A DNA stretch of 64,000 nt, taken from positions 186,001 to 250,000 of the forward strand of contig CAWFEN010000010.1 in NCBI GenBank assembly GCA_963814865.1, given 5' to 3'. The notes under the pieces were generated by a model. The model saw nothing but the letters and a program-made list of their open reading frames with translations. It was not told the origin of the DNA and made no database searches. Position 1 is the stretch's first letter, and the number at the start of each line of letters is the position of its first letter. This document shows, in pieces, positions 53,893 to 60,767 of the stretch. The position numbers were made by a program, and so were the translations under genes. Origin of the DNA: AP-15 sp963814865. Lineage in GTDB: Bacteria > Pseudomonadota > Alphaproteobacteria > ATCC43930 > CGMCC-115725.

Positions 53893-54186
53893 ATGACGAA
53901 ATCGGAGCTCGTACAAAAGCTTGCCGAAGCCAATCCCCATCTCTATCAGCGCGATGTCGAGGTCATCGTCACCGCGATCTTCGACGAGATCGCGGCGGCG
54001 CTCGCCCGCGGCGATCGGGTCGAGCTGCGCGGGTTCGGGGCGTTCTCGGTCAAGCGCCGCGACGCCCGGCTCGGTCGCAACCCGCGCACCGGCGACAGCG
54101 TCCGCGTCGCCGAGAAGCACATCCCGTTTTTCAAGACCGGCAAGCAGCTGCGCGACCGGTTGAACCAGGGTGCGCCGCAGGATTGA
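53893..54186 (+). CDS. ihfB: Integration host factor beta subunit
   Basis: 97-residue HU/IHF-family DNA-bending protein: MTKSELVQKLAEANPHLYQR, VELRGFGAFSVKRRDARLGR, NPRTGDSV and the end HIPFFKTGKQLRDRLN. The sequence RGFGAFS...R...RNPRTG and the length fit IHF beta. Followed after 33 bp by a LapA-like gene, the usual alphaproteobacterial order. Nucleoid-associated, affects many promoters. Confidence 0.88.
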   Translation: MTKSELVQKLAEANPHLYQRDVEVIVTAIFDEIAAALARGDRVELRGFGAFSVKRRDARLGRNPRTGDSVRVAEKHIPFFKTGKQLRDRLNQGAPQD

Positions 54187-54219
54187 GCCGGCGCGTTCAC
54201 CGGCAGGCGGCCCCGGCCG

Positions 54220-54546
54220 ATGAGGATGGTCTATTGGGCGGTGACCGCCGTCGCCGCGCTCGTTTGCAGCCTGTTTGCCGTTTCGAACCGCGATATTGTC
54301 GCGCTCGGGCTCTGGCCACTGCCGTTCGCGATCGACGCGCCGCTCTATCTGCTGGTCTTCCTGGTTTTGTTGATCGGCTTTGTTGTCGGGGCGCTCGCCG
54401 TCTGGATCGGCGGTCGGCAGCGGCGGCGAGCGCTGCGACGGTGCCGCCGGCGTGTCGACGCGCTGGAACGCGAGCTGGCCGCGACCCAGTCGCATCTCGA
54501 ACCCCCCGCCGGGCCGGCCAGTGCAGCCTTGCCGGCCCACCGTTAA
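54220..54546 (+). CDS. LapA-domain small membrane protein
   Basis: 108-residue inner-membrane protein. Two transmembrane helices (YWAVTAVAALVCSLFAVSN and LYLLVFLVLLIGFVVGALAV) are linked by the LapA-typical NRDIVALGLWPLPF. A basic cytoplasmic coiled-coil tail follows (GGRQRRRALRRCRRRVDALE). In E. coli LapA acts with LapB in LPS assembly control. Sits directly after ihfB. Confidence 0.78.
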   Translation: MRMVYWAVTAVAALVCSLFAVSNRDIVALGLWPLPFAIDAPLYLLVFLVLLIGFVVGALAVWIGGRQRRRALRRCRRRVDALERELAATQSHLEPPAGPASAALPAHR

Positions 54547-54708
54547 GCCCGAAATTCTCGAACAGGAGGCATGCCCACGCCGCCGCTTGCGGGCATCGCG
54601 ACGATGTGATCAAGCTCGTGGTGGACGGCCTGCGGGCACCACTTGGAAGCCGCTCGATACCGCCATTCGAAGAATCAGGACCGGTATCCTCCGCCGGGAG
54701 ACAATCCG

Positions 54709-55449
54709 ATGATCGACGAGACCCTGGACATCGCCACCAAAGACGGGGCGATGGAGACCTTCATCAGCCGTCCCGAGCGCGGCGGCCCGTTTCCGCTCGT
54801 GCTCCTGCTGATGGACGCGCCCGGCATCCGCGAGGAGCTGCGCGACATGGCGCGCCGGCTCGCCACAATCGGCTATTACGTGCTGCTGCCCAATCTCTAT
54901 TACCGCGCCGGCCGCGACACGCTCTTCGGGCCGAATGTGCTCGACCAGGACAGCCCGGAGCGCGAGCGCATGCGTGCCGTCCGCACCCGGATGACGATCC
55001 CGCCGGTGATGGAGGATGTCGGCGCGATGCTCGCCTTTGCCGATCGCCGGGCCGAGGTCAGGCCGGGCCCGGCCGGGGCGCACGGCTATTGCATGAGTGG
55101 CCCCTATGCGCTCGCCGCCGCGGCGCGCTATCCCGACCGCATTACCGCTGCCGCCTCGTTTTACGGCACCTGGCTCGTCAGCGACGCCGAGGAGAGCCCG
55201 CATCTCTCCTTGGCCAAAGTCAAAGGCGAGCTCTACATCGCCTGCGCCGAGCATGACGAGCTGGCGCCGCTGCCGATGGTCGAGGAATTGCGCGGCCTGT
55301 TCCGGCGGGCCGGCACTGCCGGCGAGATCGAGCTCTACCCCGGCGTCCATCACGGCTTCGCCTTTCCGCAGCGCTGGTGCTACGACAAGCCGGCCGCCGA
55401 GCGCCATTGGGAGCGGCTGATCGGCCTGTACCGGCGCCGGCTCGGCTGA
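54709..55449 (+). CDS. Dienelactone hydrolase family protein
   Basis: 246-residue alpha/beta hydrolase. Nucleophile Cys in AHGYCMSGPYAL, Asp in CAEHDELAPL, His in PGVHHGFAFPQR, so the triad is intact, in contrast to the DLH-like protein at 60768-61910. ATG 54709 follows GGGAGA. It may hydrolyse a dienelactone in ring-cleavage pathways, or another ester. Only 3 bp separate it from the malic enzyme gene. Confidence 0.8.
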   Translation: MIDETLDIATKDGAMETFISRPERGGPFPLVLLLMDAPGIREELRDMARRLATIGYYVLLPNLYYRAGRDTLFGPNVLDQDSPERERMRAVRTRMTIPPVMEDVGAMLAFADRRAEVRPGPAGAHGYCMSGPYALAAAARYPDRITAAASFYGTWLVSDAEESPHLSLAKVKGELYIACAEHDELAPLPMVEELRGLFRRAGTAGEIELYPGVHHGFAFPQRWCYDKPAAERHWERLIGLYRRRLG

Positions 55450-55452
55450 AAC

Positions 55453-57183
55453 ATGCCGGTGGCACAATCATCCGGACGGTCCGCGGCCGCCGAAACCGGG
55501 ACCGTGACGACGCCGCTCTTCGGCTTTCGGCTGCTGTCCGACCCGCTCCTCAACAAAGGCACCGCCTTTACCGAAGCCGAGCGCGACGTGTTCGAGCTGC
55601 ACGGTCTGTTGCCGCCGCATATCGGCACGCTCGGCGAGCAGGTTTCGCGGCGGCTGATGGTGCTGCGCCGCTTCACCACCGACCTCGAACGCTATGCCTT
55701 TCTGCGCGAGCTGCACGACAACAACGAGACCCTGTTCTTCGCGCTGCTGGTGGAGAACCTCGAAGAATTGCTGCCGATCGTCTACACCCCGACGGTCGGC
55801 GCCGGCTGCCAGCAATTCAGCCAGCTGTTCCGCAGGCCGCGCGGGCTGTTTCTGAGCCTCCCGCACCAGCGGCGGCTCGATCAGATCCTCGCCAATCCGC
55901 ATTTCGACCGGGTCGAAGCGATCGTATTGACCGATGGCGAGCGCATCCTAGGCCTCGGCGACCAGGGCGCCGGCGGCATGGGCATCCCGATCGGCAAGCT
56001 CGCGCTCTATACCGGATGCGGCGGCCTGCATCCGGCGACGACCCTGCCGATCATGCTCGACGCTGGCACCGACAATCAGGAGCGGCTGACCGACCCGCTC
56101 TATCTCGGCTGGCGGCACGAACGCGTGCGCGGCGAGGAATACGACGATTTCGTCGAGGCCGTCGTCAGCGCGATTGCCGCGCGTTGGCCGCATGTGCTGC
56201 TGCAATGGGAAGATTTCGCCAAAAACAATGCCTCGCGACTGCTCGAACGCTATCGCGATCGCCTGTGCACTTTCAACGATGATGTCCAGGGCACGGCGGC
56301 CGTCGCGGCCGGGACCCTGTTGTCGGCAATCAACGTCACCGGCGTGCCGCTGGCCCAGCAGCGCATCGCGGTGCTGGGAGCCGGGTCGGCCGGCTGCGGC
56401 ATCGCCAGCCTGCTGCTGAAGCTGATCGTCGAGGCCGGTCTGTCGGAAGCCGAAGCGGCCAGGCAGTTCTTCATGGTCGACCGCGACGGGCTATTGGTCG
56501 AGGGCATGGCCGGCCTCGCACCGTTTCAGCGACCCTTTCAGCAGCAGCGGGCGGCGATCGCGAATTGGCCGCTCGATCATCCCGACAAGGTCGCGCTGCT
56601 CGATGTTGTGCGCAACGCCAGGCCGACTGTGCTGATCGGCGTCTCGGGCCAGCCGGGCGCCTTTTCCGAAGCGGTGGTGCGGGCAATGGCGCGAAACAAT
56701 CGCCGGCCGGTGATCTTTTCGCTGTCGAACCCGACCTCGCGCGCCGAGGCGACGCCCGAGGACATCGAAGAGTGGACCGAGGGTCGCGCGGTCATCGGCA
56801 CCGGCAGCCCGTATCCGCCGCTCACCCGCAACGGCCGGAAGTTCCAGGTCGACCAGACCAACAATTCGTACATTTTCCCCGGCGTCGGGCTCGGGGTGAT
56901 CGCGGTCAAGGCGCGGCGCGTCACCGACACGATGTTCATGGCTGCGGCAAAAGCCCTGGCCGAGGCCTCGCCGGCCCGCGACAAACCCGACAATAACCTG
57001 CTGCCGCCGGTGACGGCGCTGCGCGATGTCGCCTTCGCGGTGGCGCTCGCGACCGCCTTGCAGGCGCACACGGAGGGGCTGACCGAGGGCATTTCGGCCG
57101 ACGCGATCGAGGCCGCCATCCGCGCCAAGATCTGGCCGCCGCTGTACCTGCCTTATCGGCGAACCGGCGCTGCGGCCGGCTGA
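55453..57183 (+). CDS. NAD-dependent malic enzyme
   Basis: 576-residue large-type malic enzyme (malate to pyruvate and CO2). N-terminal FTEAERDVFELHGLLPPHIG, YTPTVGAGCQQFS, then LTDGERILGLGDQGAGGMGI with the NAD motif VLGAGSAGCGIASLLLKLI, and GTAAVAAGTLLSAI. This matches the MaeA/SfcA type. Probably co-transcribed with the dienelactone hydrolase gene. Confidence 0.9.
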   Translation: MPVAQSSGRSAAAETGTVTTPLFGFRLLSDPLLNKGTAFTEAERDVFELHGLLPPHIGTLGEQVSRRLMVLRRFTTDLERYAFLRELHDNNETLFFALLVENLEELLPIVYTPTVGAGCQQFSQLFRRPRGLFLSLPHQRRLDQILANPHFDRVEAIVLTDGERILGLGDQGAGGMGIPIGKLALYTGCGGLHPATTLPIMLDAGTDNQERLTDPLYLGWRHERVRGEEYDDFVEAVVSAIAARWPHVLLQWEDFAKNNASRLLERYRDRLCTFNDDVQGTAAVAAGTLLSAINVTGVPLAQQRIAVLGAGSAGCGIASLLLKLIVEAGLSEAEAARQFFMVDRDGLLVEGMAGLAPFQRPFQQQRAAIANWPLDHPDKVALLDVVRNARPTVLIGVSGQPGAFSEAVVRAMARNNRRPVIFSLSNPTSRAEATPEDIEEWTEGRAVIGTGSPYPPLTRNGRKFQVDQTNNSYIFPGVGLGVIAVKARRVTDTMFMAAAKALAEASPARDKPDNNLLPPVTALRDVAFAVALATALQAHTEGLTEGISADAIEAAIRAKIWPPLYLPYRRTGAAAG

Positions 57184-57283
57184 TGAGTCCAGCGGGGACA
57201 GGTTACGACGGCGGGCAGGAGGGAATCACGGCCGCTTTTCTAACGACTGGCCGGCGGCAATATCGGCAATGGAGAATGAAACA

Positions 57284-57976
57284 ATGACAACATTCGTGCT
57301 GATCCACGGGGCGTATCAGGGCGGCTGGATCTGGCAGCCGACGGCGGCGCGGCTGCGGGCGGCCGGGCACCTCGTGCATGCCCCCTCGCTCGACGGCTGC
57401 GGCGAGCGGCGGCATGCGCTGCGACCCGGCATCAACGTCGAGACGCATGCGACCGAGATCGCCGAGCTGCTGTTCTACGAGGATCTGCACGACATCGTGC
57501 TGGCGGGCACCAGCTCCGGCGGCATGGTCTTGTGCCGGGCGGCCGAATTGGCGCGCGAGCGGATCGCCCGGCTCGTCTTCGTCGATGCGCTGGCGCTGCG
57601 GGACGGCGAGCGGGTCGGCGAGATCGTCAACCGTCCGACGCCGCGCGTCAGCACGGCGCTCGCGGTGGCGCCATCGCGCGAGGACGCCGAAAACCGCAGC
57701 TTCGCCGATCTCGAACCGGCCCTGCGCGCGGTTGCGCTCGCCCGCTACACGCCGCACCCGATCGCGGCGATGGAGGAGCCGGTGTCGCTGAAGAGCTTCT
57801 GGACGCAGAAATGGCCGGCGACGGTGATCCGCTGCCGCCGCGCCGCCAACCCGCCCGAGGCGCACCAGCGCCGCACCGCCGAAACGCTCGGCGGCAAATA
57901 TGTCGAGATCGATGCCGGCCACTACCCGATGCTGTCCCACCCGGACATCCTGGCGCCGCTGCTGATGGCCGGCTGA
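57284..57976 (+). CDS. Alpha/beta hydrolase (AB hydrolase/esterase type)
   Basis: 230-residue alpha/beta hydrolase. Oxyanion region FVLIHGAYQGGWIWQP. Nucleophile Ser in LAGTSSGGMVL (G-x-S-x-G variant), Asp in FVDALALRDGE, and His in IDAGHYPMLSHPD. Similar to small esterases such as salicylate-methylesterase-like proteins. Start chosen at ATG 57284 (MTTFVLIHG) over one five codons earlier. Converges with the broken racemase gene. Confidence 0.78.
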   Translation: MTTFVLIHGAYQGGWIWQPTAARLRAAGHLVHAPSLDGCGERRHALRPGINVETHATEIAELLFYEDLHDIVLAGTSSGGMVLCRAAELARERIARLVFVDALALRDGERVGEIVNRPTPRVSTALAVAPSREDAENRSFADLEPALRAVALARYTPHPIAAMEEPVSLKSFWTQKWPATVIRCRRAANPPEAHQRRTAETLGGKYVEIDAGHYPMLSHPDILAPLLMAG

Positions 57977-57989
57977 CGGCGGCCCTCGA

Positions 57990-58441
57990 TTACGCCATGG
58001 TCAGCAGGCGCCCATAGCCGGGGATCGGCTGGCGCACCCCGGCGAGGCGCAGCGCGTGCCACATCATCGCCGACGCGCTGGAGATGACGGGCTTCCCCAG
58101 ATCCTGCTCGAGCATCTCCAGCACCGGCAATGTCGGCATCCCGGTGCCGGTCAGGAACACCGCCTCGGCCTCCACGGCATCCACCATGCGGGCGAGCCGA
58201 TAGGCGCGTTCGGGCGTCTCGTCATAGATATTCGTGACGCCCTTCAGATTGTCGAAACTGACCACCTGCAGGCCATGCGCTTCGAGATGCGCCTTGCCCT
58301 GCAGGGTGGTGTCGCGTGAATAGGGCGCAGCCAGCGCCACTTTGCGCACATCTCGAGGCTGTGCGCGAGGACGGTGACATCGGGTTTTACCATCGCCAGC
58401 AAGTCGATGTTGTCGACCATCATGCGGTTGCGCTCGGTCTG
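57990..58441 (-). pseudogene. 3' part of a broken Asp/Glu racemase-maleate isomerase family gene
   Basis: Continues in the minus strand as QTERNRMMVDNIDLLAMVKP and DVTVLAHS, then shifts frame near 58345 to RKVALAAPYSRDTTLQGKAH, ending RQPIPGYGRLLTMA at 57990. Around 40-50 residues expected between VLAHS and RKVAL are missing, so this half has its own deletion and frame change besides the insertion. The 5' part lies at 59519-59677, beyond the inserted element. The family racemises or isomerises dicarboxylates with a two-cysteine mechanism. Confidence 0.78.
58430..58441. repeat. Left target-site duplicate of the inserted element
   Basis: gcgctcggtctg, matching gcgttcggtctg at 59519-59530 in 11 of 12 positions. 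In the minus strand it encodes the racemase QTER residues, which appear at the end of both gene halves, as expected if the target was duplicated on insertion. Confidence 0.7.
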
Positions 58442-58569
58442 AATTATGCAGCAAACGCACATGGATAGAACTTTCATGACGCATTTCTGACTCACACGTG
58501 CGGATAAATTGTGTTACAAGAGAGGACGATGCGGCTTGCAGATTTTTCGCATTTCCGACACATTTAGGA

Positions 58570-58911
58570 ATGGGAGTCACGCCAGTCGATCTATACCGCG
58601 TTGGGAACGCTTTGAGTGCCAGACTGGATCATATCAGGAACCAAGATGTTGACATCTATACCGACGCCTCGTGCGCAGAACTTAGCGTGAAGGCGATGGG
58701 AGGAATGTCAACGTGGAGCAACCTGAGGCACATGATGGATCTAGGAGGCAAACGCTGGCGACTTCCTGCGTCGTCTAATTATGATGACTTTAGGTTAGTT
58801 TTGTGGGAAACACGGCCCGGTTCAGGCAAATGGTTATGGATGCCGGCCAAAGACATGCCGGGGTCTGAATACATTGCCGCTTTACGATCCGTAAACGCCA
58901 TCTTTGTTTGA
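58570..58911 (+). CDS. Putative Tse2-like ADP-ribosyltransferase-fold toxin
   Basis: 113 residues from ATG 58570 (an in-frame GTG at 58498 would add 24 non-conserved-looking residues). The N-terminal VDLYRVGNALSARLDHIRNQ, a GGMSTWSN turn, then GKRWRLPASSNYDDF and a tail WLWMPAKDMPGSEYIAALRS resemble small Tse2-type toxins: xYRVGNxxSxRLDxxR, GGxST, WxWxPAxDMPxxxYxAAL. A short frame starting at 58529 ends just before the ATG and may couple translation. AT-rich against its neighbours. The assignment is by pattern memory only. Confidence 0.42.
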   Translation: MGVTPVDLYRVGNALSARLDHIRNQDVDIYTDASCAELSVKAMGGMSTWSNLRHMMDLGGKRWRLPASSNYDDFRLVLWETRPGSGKWLWMPAKDMPGSEYIAALRSVNAIFV

Positions 58912-58920
58912 GACGGCGCC

Positions 58921-59283
58921 ATGTTAATCTTCACCATTGGCGAAAAACGTCTAATAAGCGCAGCCGTTAACGAATTTACGAATGATGCCCAAAAAGAAGA
59001 ATGGAAAACGTGGGCCAGGACCCACCGTAACGTTCGCTTGGGACCTGATGATCCGCCAGATGATGGACAGGGACAGTTGCCGTCTTCAATCTCTGACATC
59101 ATCCGGCGTGCTCTAGAAGGGTTACTTTGGCAAAAAGTAGATATCTATAAATCTGGCGGTCTCACTGAGGATGAAATTGCGGACATCAGCAACGATATAG
59201 CCGATATTAACTCTATTACGAACACGTTGTCCGTAGAACTTGGATTACCGCCACAGTGTGAGTTCTTGTTGGATCGCATCTAA
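58921..59283 (+). CDS. Putative immunity partner of the Tse2-like protein
   Basis: 120-residue acidic protein with no recognised family: LIFTIGEKRLISAAVNEF, SSISDIIRRALEGLLWQKV, and an Asp/Ile-rich helix EDEIADISNDIADINSIT. It begins 9 bp after the stop of the toxin-like gene, with the same low GC. Position, acidity and size fit an immunity or antitoxin protein; this is inference. Confidence 0.4.
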   Translation: MLIFTIGEKRLISAAVNEFTNDAQKEEWKTWARTHRNVRLGPDDPPDDGQGQLPSSISDIIRRALEGLLWQKVDIYKSGGLTEDEIADISNDIADINSITNTLSVELGLPPQCEFLLDRI

Positions 59284-59361
59284 TCTATCAACATATAGCG
59301 ATGCCCAGCTAGTGGAGCGGTTCTAACGCTTGGCACCCGTCTGCTTTTCTCTTCGTCATTC

Positions 59362-59452
59362 CCCGCGAAAGCGGGAACCCAGAGCCTGCCCCTGCTTGAA
59401 CAGGGGGCGGCAGGCGCCGAGCGCTTGCCCTGGACCCCCGCCTGCGCGGGGG
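59362..59452. repeat. Hairpin-rich dispersed intergenic repeat inside the inserted element
   Basis: Three perfect stems follow each other: cccgc-gaaa-gcggg (59362-59375), cccctg-cttgaa-cagggg (59389-59406) and cccccgc-ctgc-gcggggg (59435-59452). The flanks cgtcattcc...gcgggaaccc and ctggaccccc are the hallmark of a short repeat family common in alphaproteobacteria; read on the minus strand it encodes the PAQAGVQ and WVPAFAG strings. Confidence 0.75.
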
Positions 59453-59506
59453 CGACGGTCAGGAAGCACAGGTCATTTGTCAGGTTAGTGCCACTAGGTG
59501 CGTCTG

Positions 59507-59677
59507 CTACGTAGTTCCGCGTTCGGTCTGGCCGTCGGGCGCGCCCGGCTCGCCGCTCGCAACCATCCGATGGAAGTGCAGCGAGACGCCGTCCGGTGCC
59601 AGCGTCATCATCTCCGGCTCGACCGTCGGGTTTCCGGGTGGGACCAGAAATCCGAGGCGGGCTCTCCAGCCGATCAT
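59507..59677 (-). pseudogene. 5' part of the broken Asp/Glu racemase-maleate isomerase family gene
   Basis: From ATG 59677 reads MIGWRARLGFLVPPGNPTVE, PEMMTLAPDGVSLHF, HRMVASGEPGAPDGQTER and then leaves the family at 59519, where the element begins, stopping at 59507. The rest resumes at 58441. The start is 18 bp after the stop of the PPOX gene upstream, so the gene was part of a minus-strand operon before disruption. Confidence 0.78.
59519..59530. repeat. Right target-site duplicate of the inserted element
   Basis: gcgttcggtctg, one mismatch from the left copy at 58430-58441. Two bases (cc, 59517-59518) separate it from the end of the right inverted repeat, so the exact boundary is uncertain by a few bases. 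Confidence 0.7.
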
Positions 59678-59695
59678 CGCCGCCCCCGGCTCGGT

Positions 59696-60094
59696 TCAGC
59701 CCATGCCCGATACCGAGGCCGGCTCGATCTCGTATATGATGCGGACCTCGCCCGGCCGGCGGAACGGATATTGGTCCTTGCCCAGATATTTCTTGGCCAG
59801 CTGGTCGATGTGCGCGTCGGCGCCGTTTTCCTGCGCCGAGGTGACGCGGCCGCGGATCTGGACGTAGCGATAGGGGTTGTCGGGATCCATGATCGACAAC
59901 GCCACCGGTGCCCCCGGCTTCAGATTGCGCGCCTTGACCCGGCCCTTGGCGGTGTTCACGCGAACGACGCCGTTCGCATAGTCGAACCAGACCGGCGTCA
60001 CCTGCGGCGAGCCGTCGGGCATGATTGTCGCCAGACCGGCAATCGCCTTCTTCTGCTGCAGAAGGTCGAGATAATTGTCGGGGATCGTTGCCAT
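59696..60094 (-). CDS. PPOX-class F420/FMN-dependent oxidoreductase-like protein
   Basis: 132-residue split-barrel flavoprotein: IPDNYLDLLQQKKAIAGLAT at the start, PDGSPQVTPVWFDYANGVVR, NTAKGRVKARNLK and VALSIMDPDNPYRYVQIRG. Matches the PPOX class that reduces small substrates with F420 or FMN. Upstream of the broken racemase gene and 15 bp downstream of hicB on the same strand. Confidence 0.82.
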   Translation of the reverse strand: MATIPDNYLDLLQQKKAIAGLATIMPDGSPQVTPVWFDYANGVVRVNTAKGRVKARNLKPGAPVALSIMDPDNPYRYVQIRGRVTSAQENGADAHIDQLAKKYLGKDQYPFRRPGEVRIIYEIEPASVSGMG

Positions 60095-60109
60095 CGTCGA
60101 AACTCCTCT

Positions 60110-60493
60110 TCAATTCTCCGCAAGGGCCTTCTCTGCGGCGCGGGCAAGAAAGGCGGAGCGGTTTCGCGCTCGCGCGTCGATGCGGCGCAGCAGGCGCTCC
60201 GGCAAGGTTACGTTGACGCGCACACTGCGTTCCGCCGGCTCGGGCAAGCTCACGAGAAAGGCGACGGCGTCGCTGTTGTCGGGTACGGCCATCACCACAT
60301 CGAGAGAGGACGGGACCGGCAACCGATCTCCATCCTCGCTGATGCCGTGCACATGCAGTTCCAGCGCTTCCTGCGCCATGCGCCGCGCTTCGTCGAGCGT
60401 CGCGCCGGCACTGACACAGCCGGGGAAATCCGGGAACTCTACGCCGAAATCGCTCTCCGGCTCTTTTCTGATGAGCCCAATGTAGCTGACCAC
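60110..60493 (-). CDS. hicB: HicB-type antitoxin
   Basis: 127-residue antitoxin. N-terminal degenerate RNase-H-like HicB fold, YIGLIRKEPESDFGVEFPDF and PGCVSAGATLDEARRMAQEA. A C-terminal ribbon-helix-helix follows: VRVNVTLPERLLRRIDARAR. Neutralises HicA and represses the operon. Lies 10 bp after the hicA stop. Confidence 0.88.
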   Translation of the reverse strand: MVSYIGLIRKEPESDFGVEFPDFPGCVSAGATLDEARRMAQEALELHVHGISEDGDRLPVPSSLDVVMAVPDNSDAVAFLVSLPEPAERSVRVNVTLPERLLRRIDARARNRSAFLARAAEKALAEN

Positions 60494-60503
60494 GATATTC
60501 GCC

Positions 60504-60701
60504 TTACTTCCTGATGGTGAGCGCGATGCCGGATTGACGCTCGATGCTCTTGACGGTGCCGACCGGCAGATCCCTCTTCGGATGCGGCACTGTTACCCGC
60601 CCGGCGTGGTGCGGGTGCTTGAGCTGAACGTGGCTCCCCTTGCGGGCGACCTCATGCCATCCCTCCGCAAGGAGCATCCGAAGAACCTCCGTGCTCGTCA
60701 C
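60504..60701 (-). CDS. hicA: HicA-type mRNA interferase toxin
   Basis: 65-residue double-stranded-RNA-binding-fold toxin. Core EVLRMLLAEGWHEVARKGSH, with the catalytic His in RKGSHVQLKHP, and VTVPHPKRDLPVGTVKSI. GTG start at 60701; upstream sequence has only a weak ribosome site. First gene of the hicAB pair on the minus strand. Confidence 0.88.
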   Translation of the reverse strand: MTSTEVLRMLLAEGWHEVARKGSHVQLKHPHHAGRVTVPHPKRDLPVGTVKSIERQSGIALTIRK

Positions 60702-60767
60702 CTGAGTATCAAATACGGATAACGCCAGGTTCTTCCAAGAGCGAACCAGCCTCGCTCATTTTGCTGC

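Larger units (their letters stand above)
58442..59516. mobile_element. Inserted element of about 1.08 kb with imperfect inverted ends and toxin-like cargo
   Basis: It splits a racemase-family gene. The left end aattatgcagcaaacgcac and the reverse complement of the right end aactacgtagcagacgcac agree at 15 of 19 positions, all differences being transitions. Weaker similarity continues inward (ACT..C.TGAC..AT). Flanking direct repeats are 12 bp with one mismatch. GC is visibly lower than outside. No transposase is encoded, so the element was moved in trans (MITE-like) or is a remnant. Cargo: two genes at 58570-58911 and 58921-59283, and a hairpin repeat at 59362-59452. Confidence 0.7.

Noticed and set aside
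59280..60113. Minus-strand open frame of 277 codons over the PPOX gene and the hairpin repeat
   Set aside because: It runs out of frame through the real PPOX gene and the racemase 5' part and ends in the translated dispersed repeat (PAQAGVQ/WVPAFAG strings), so it is not a gene.
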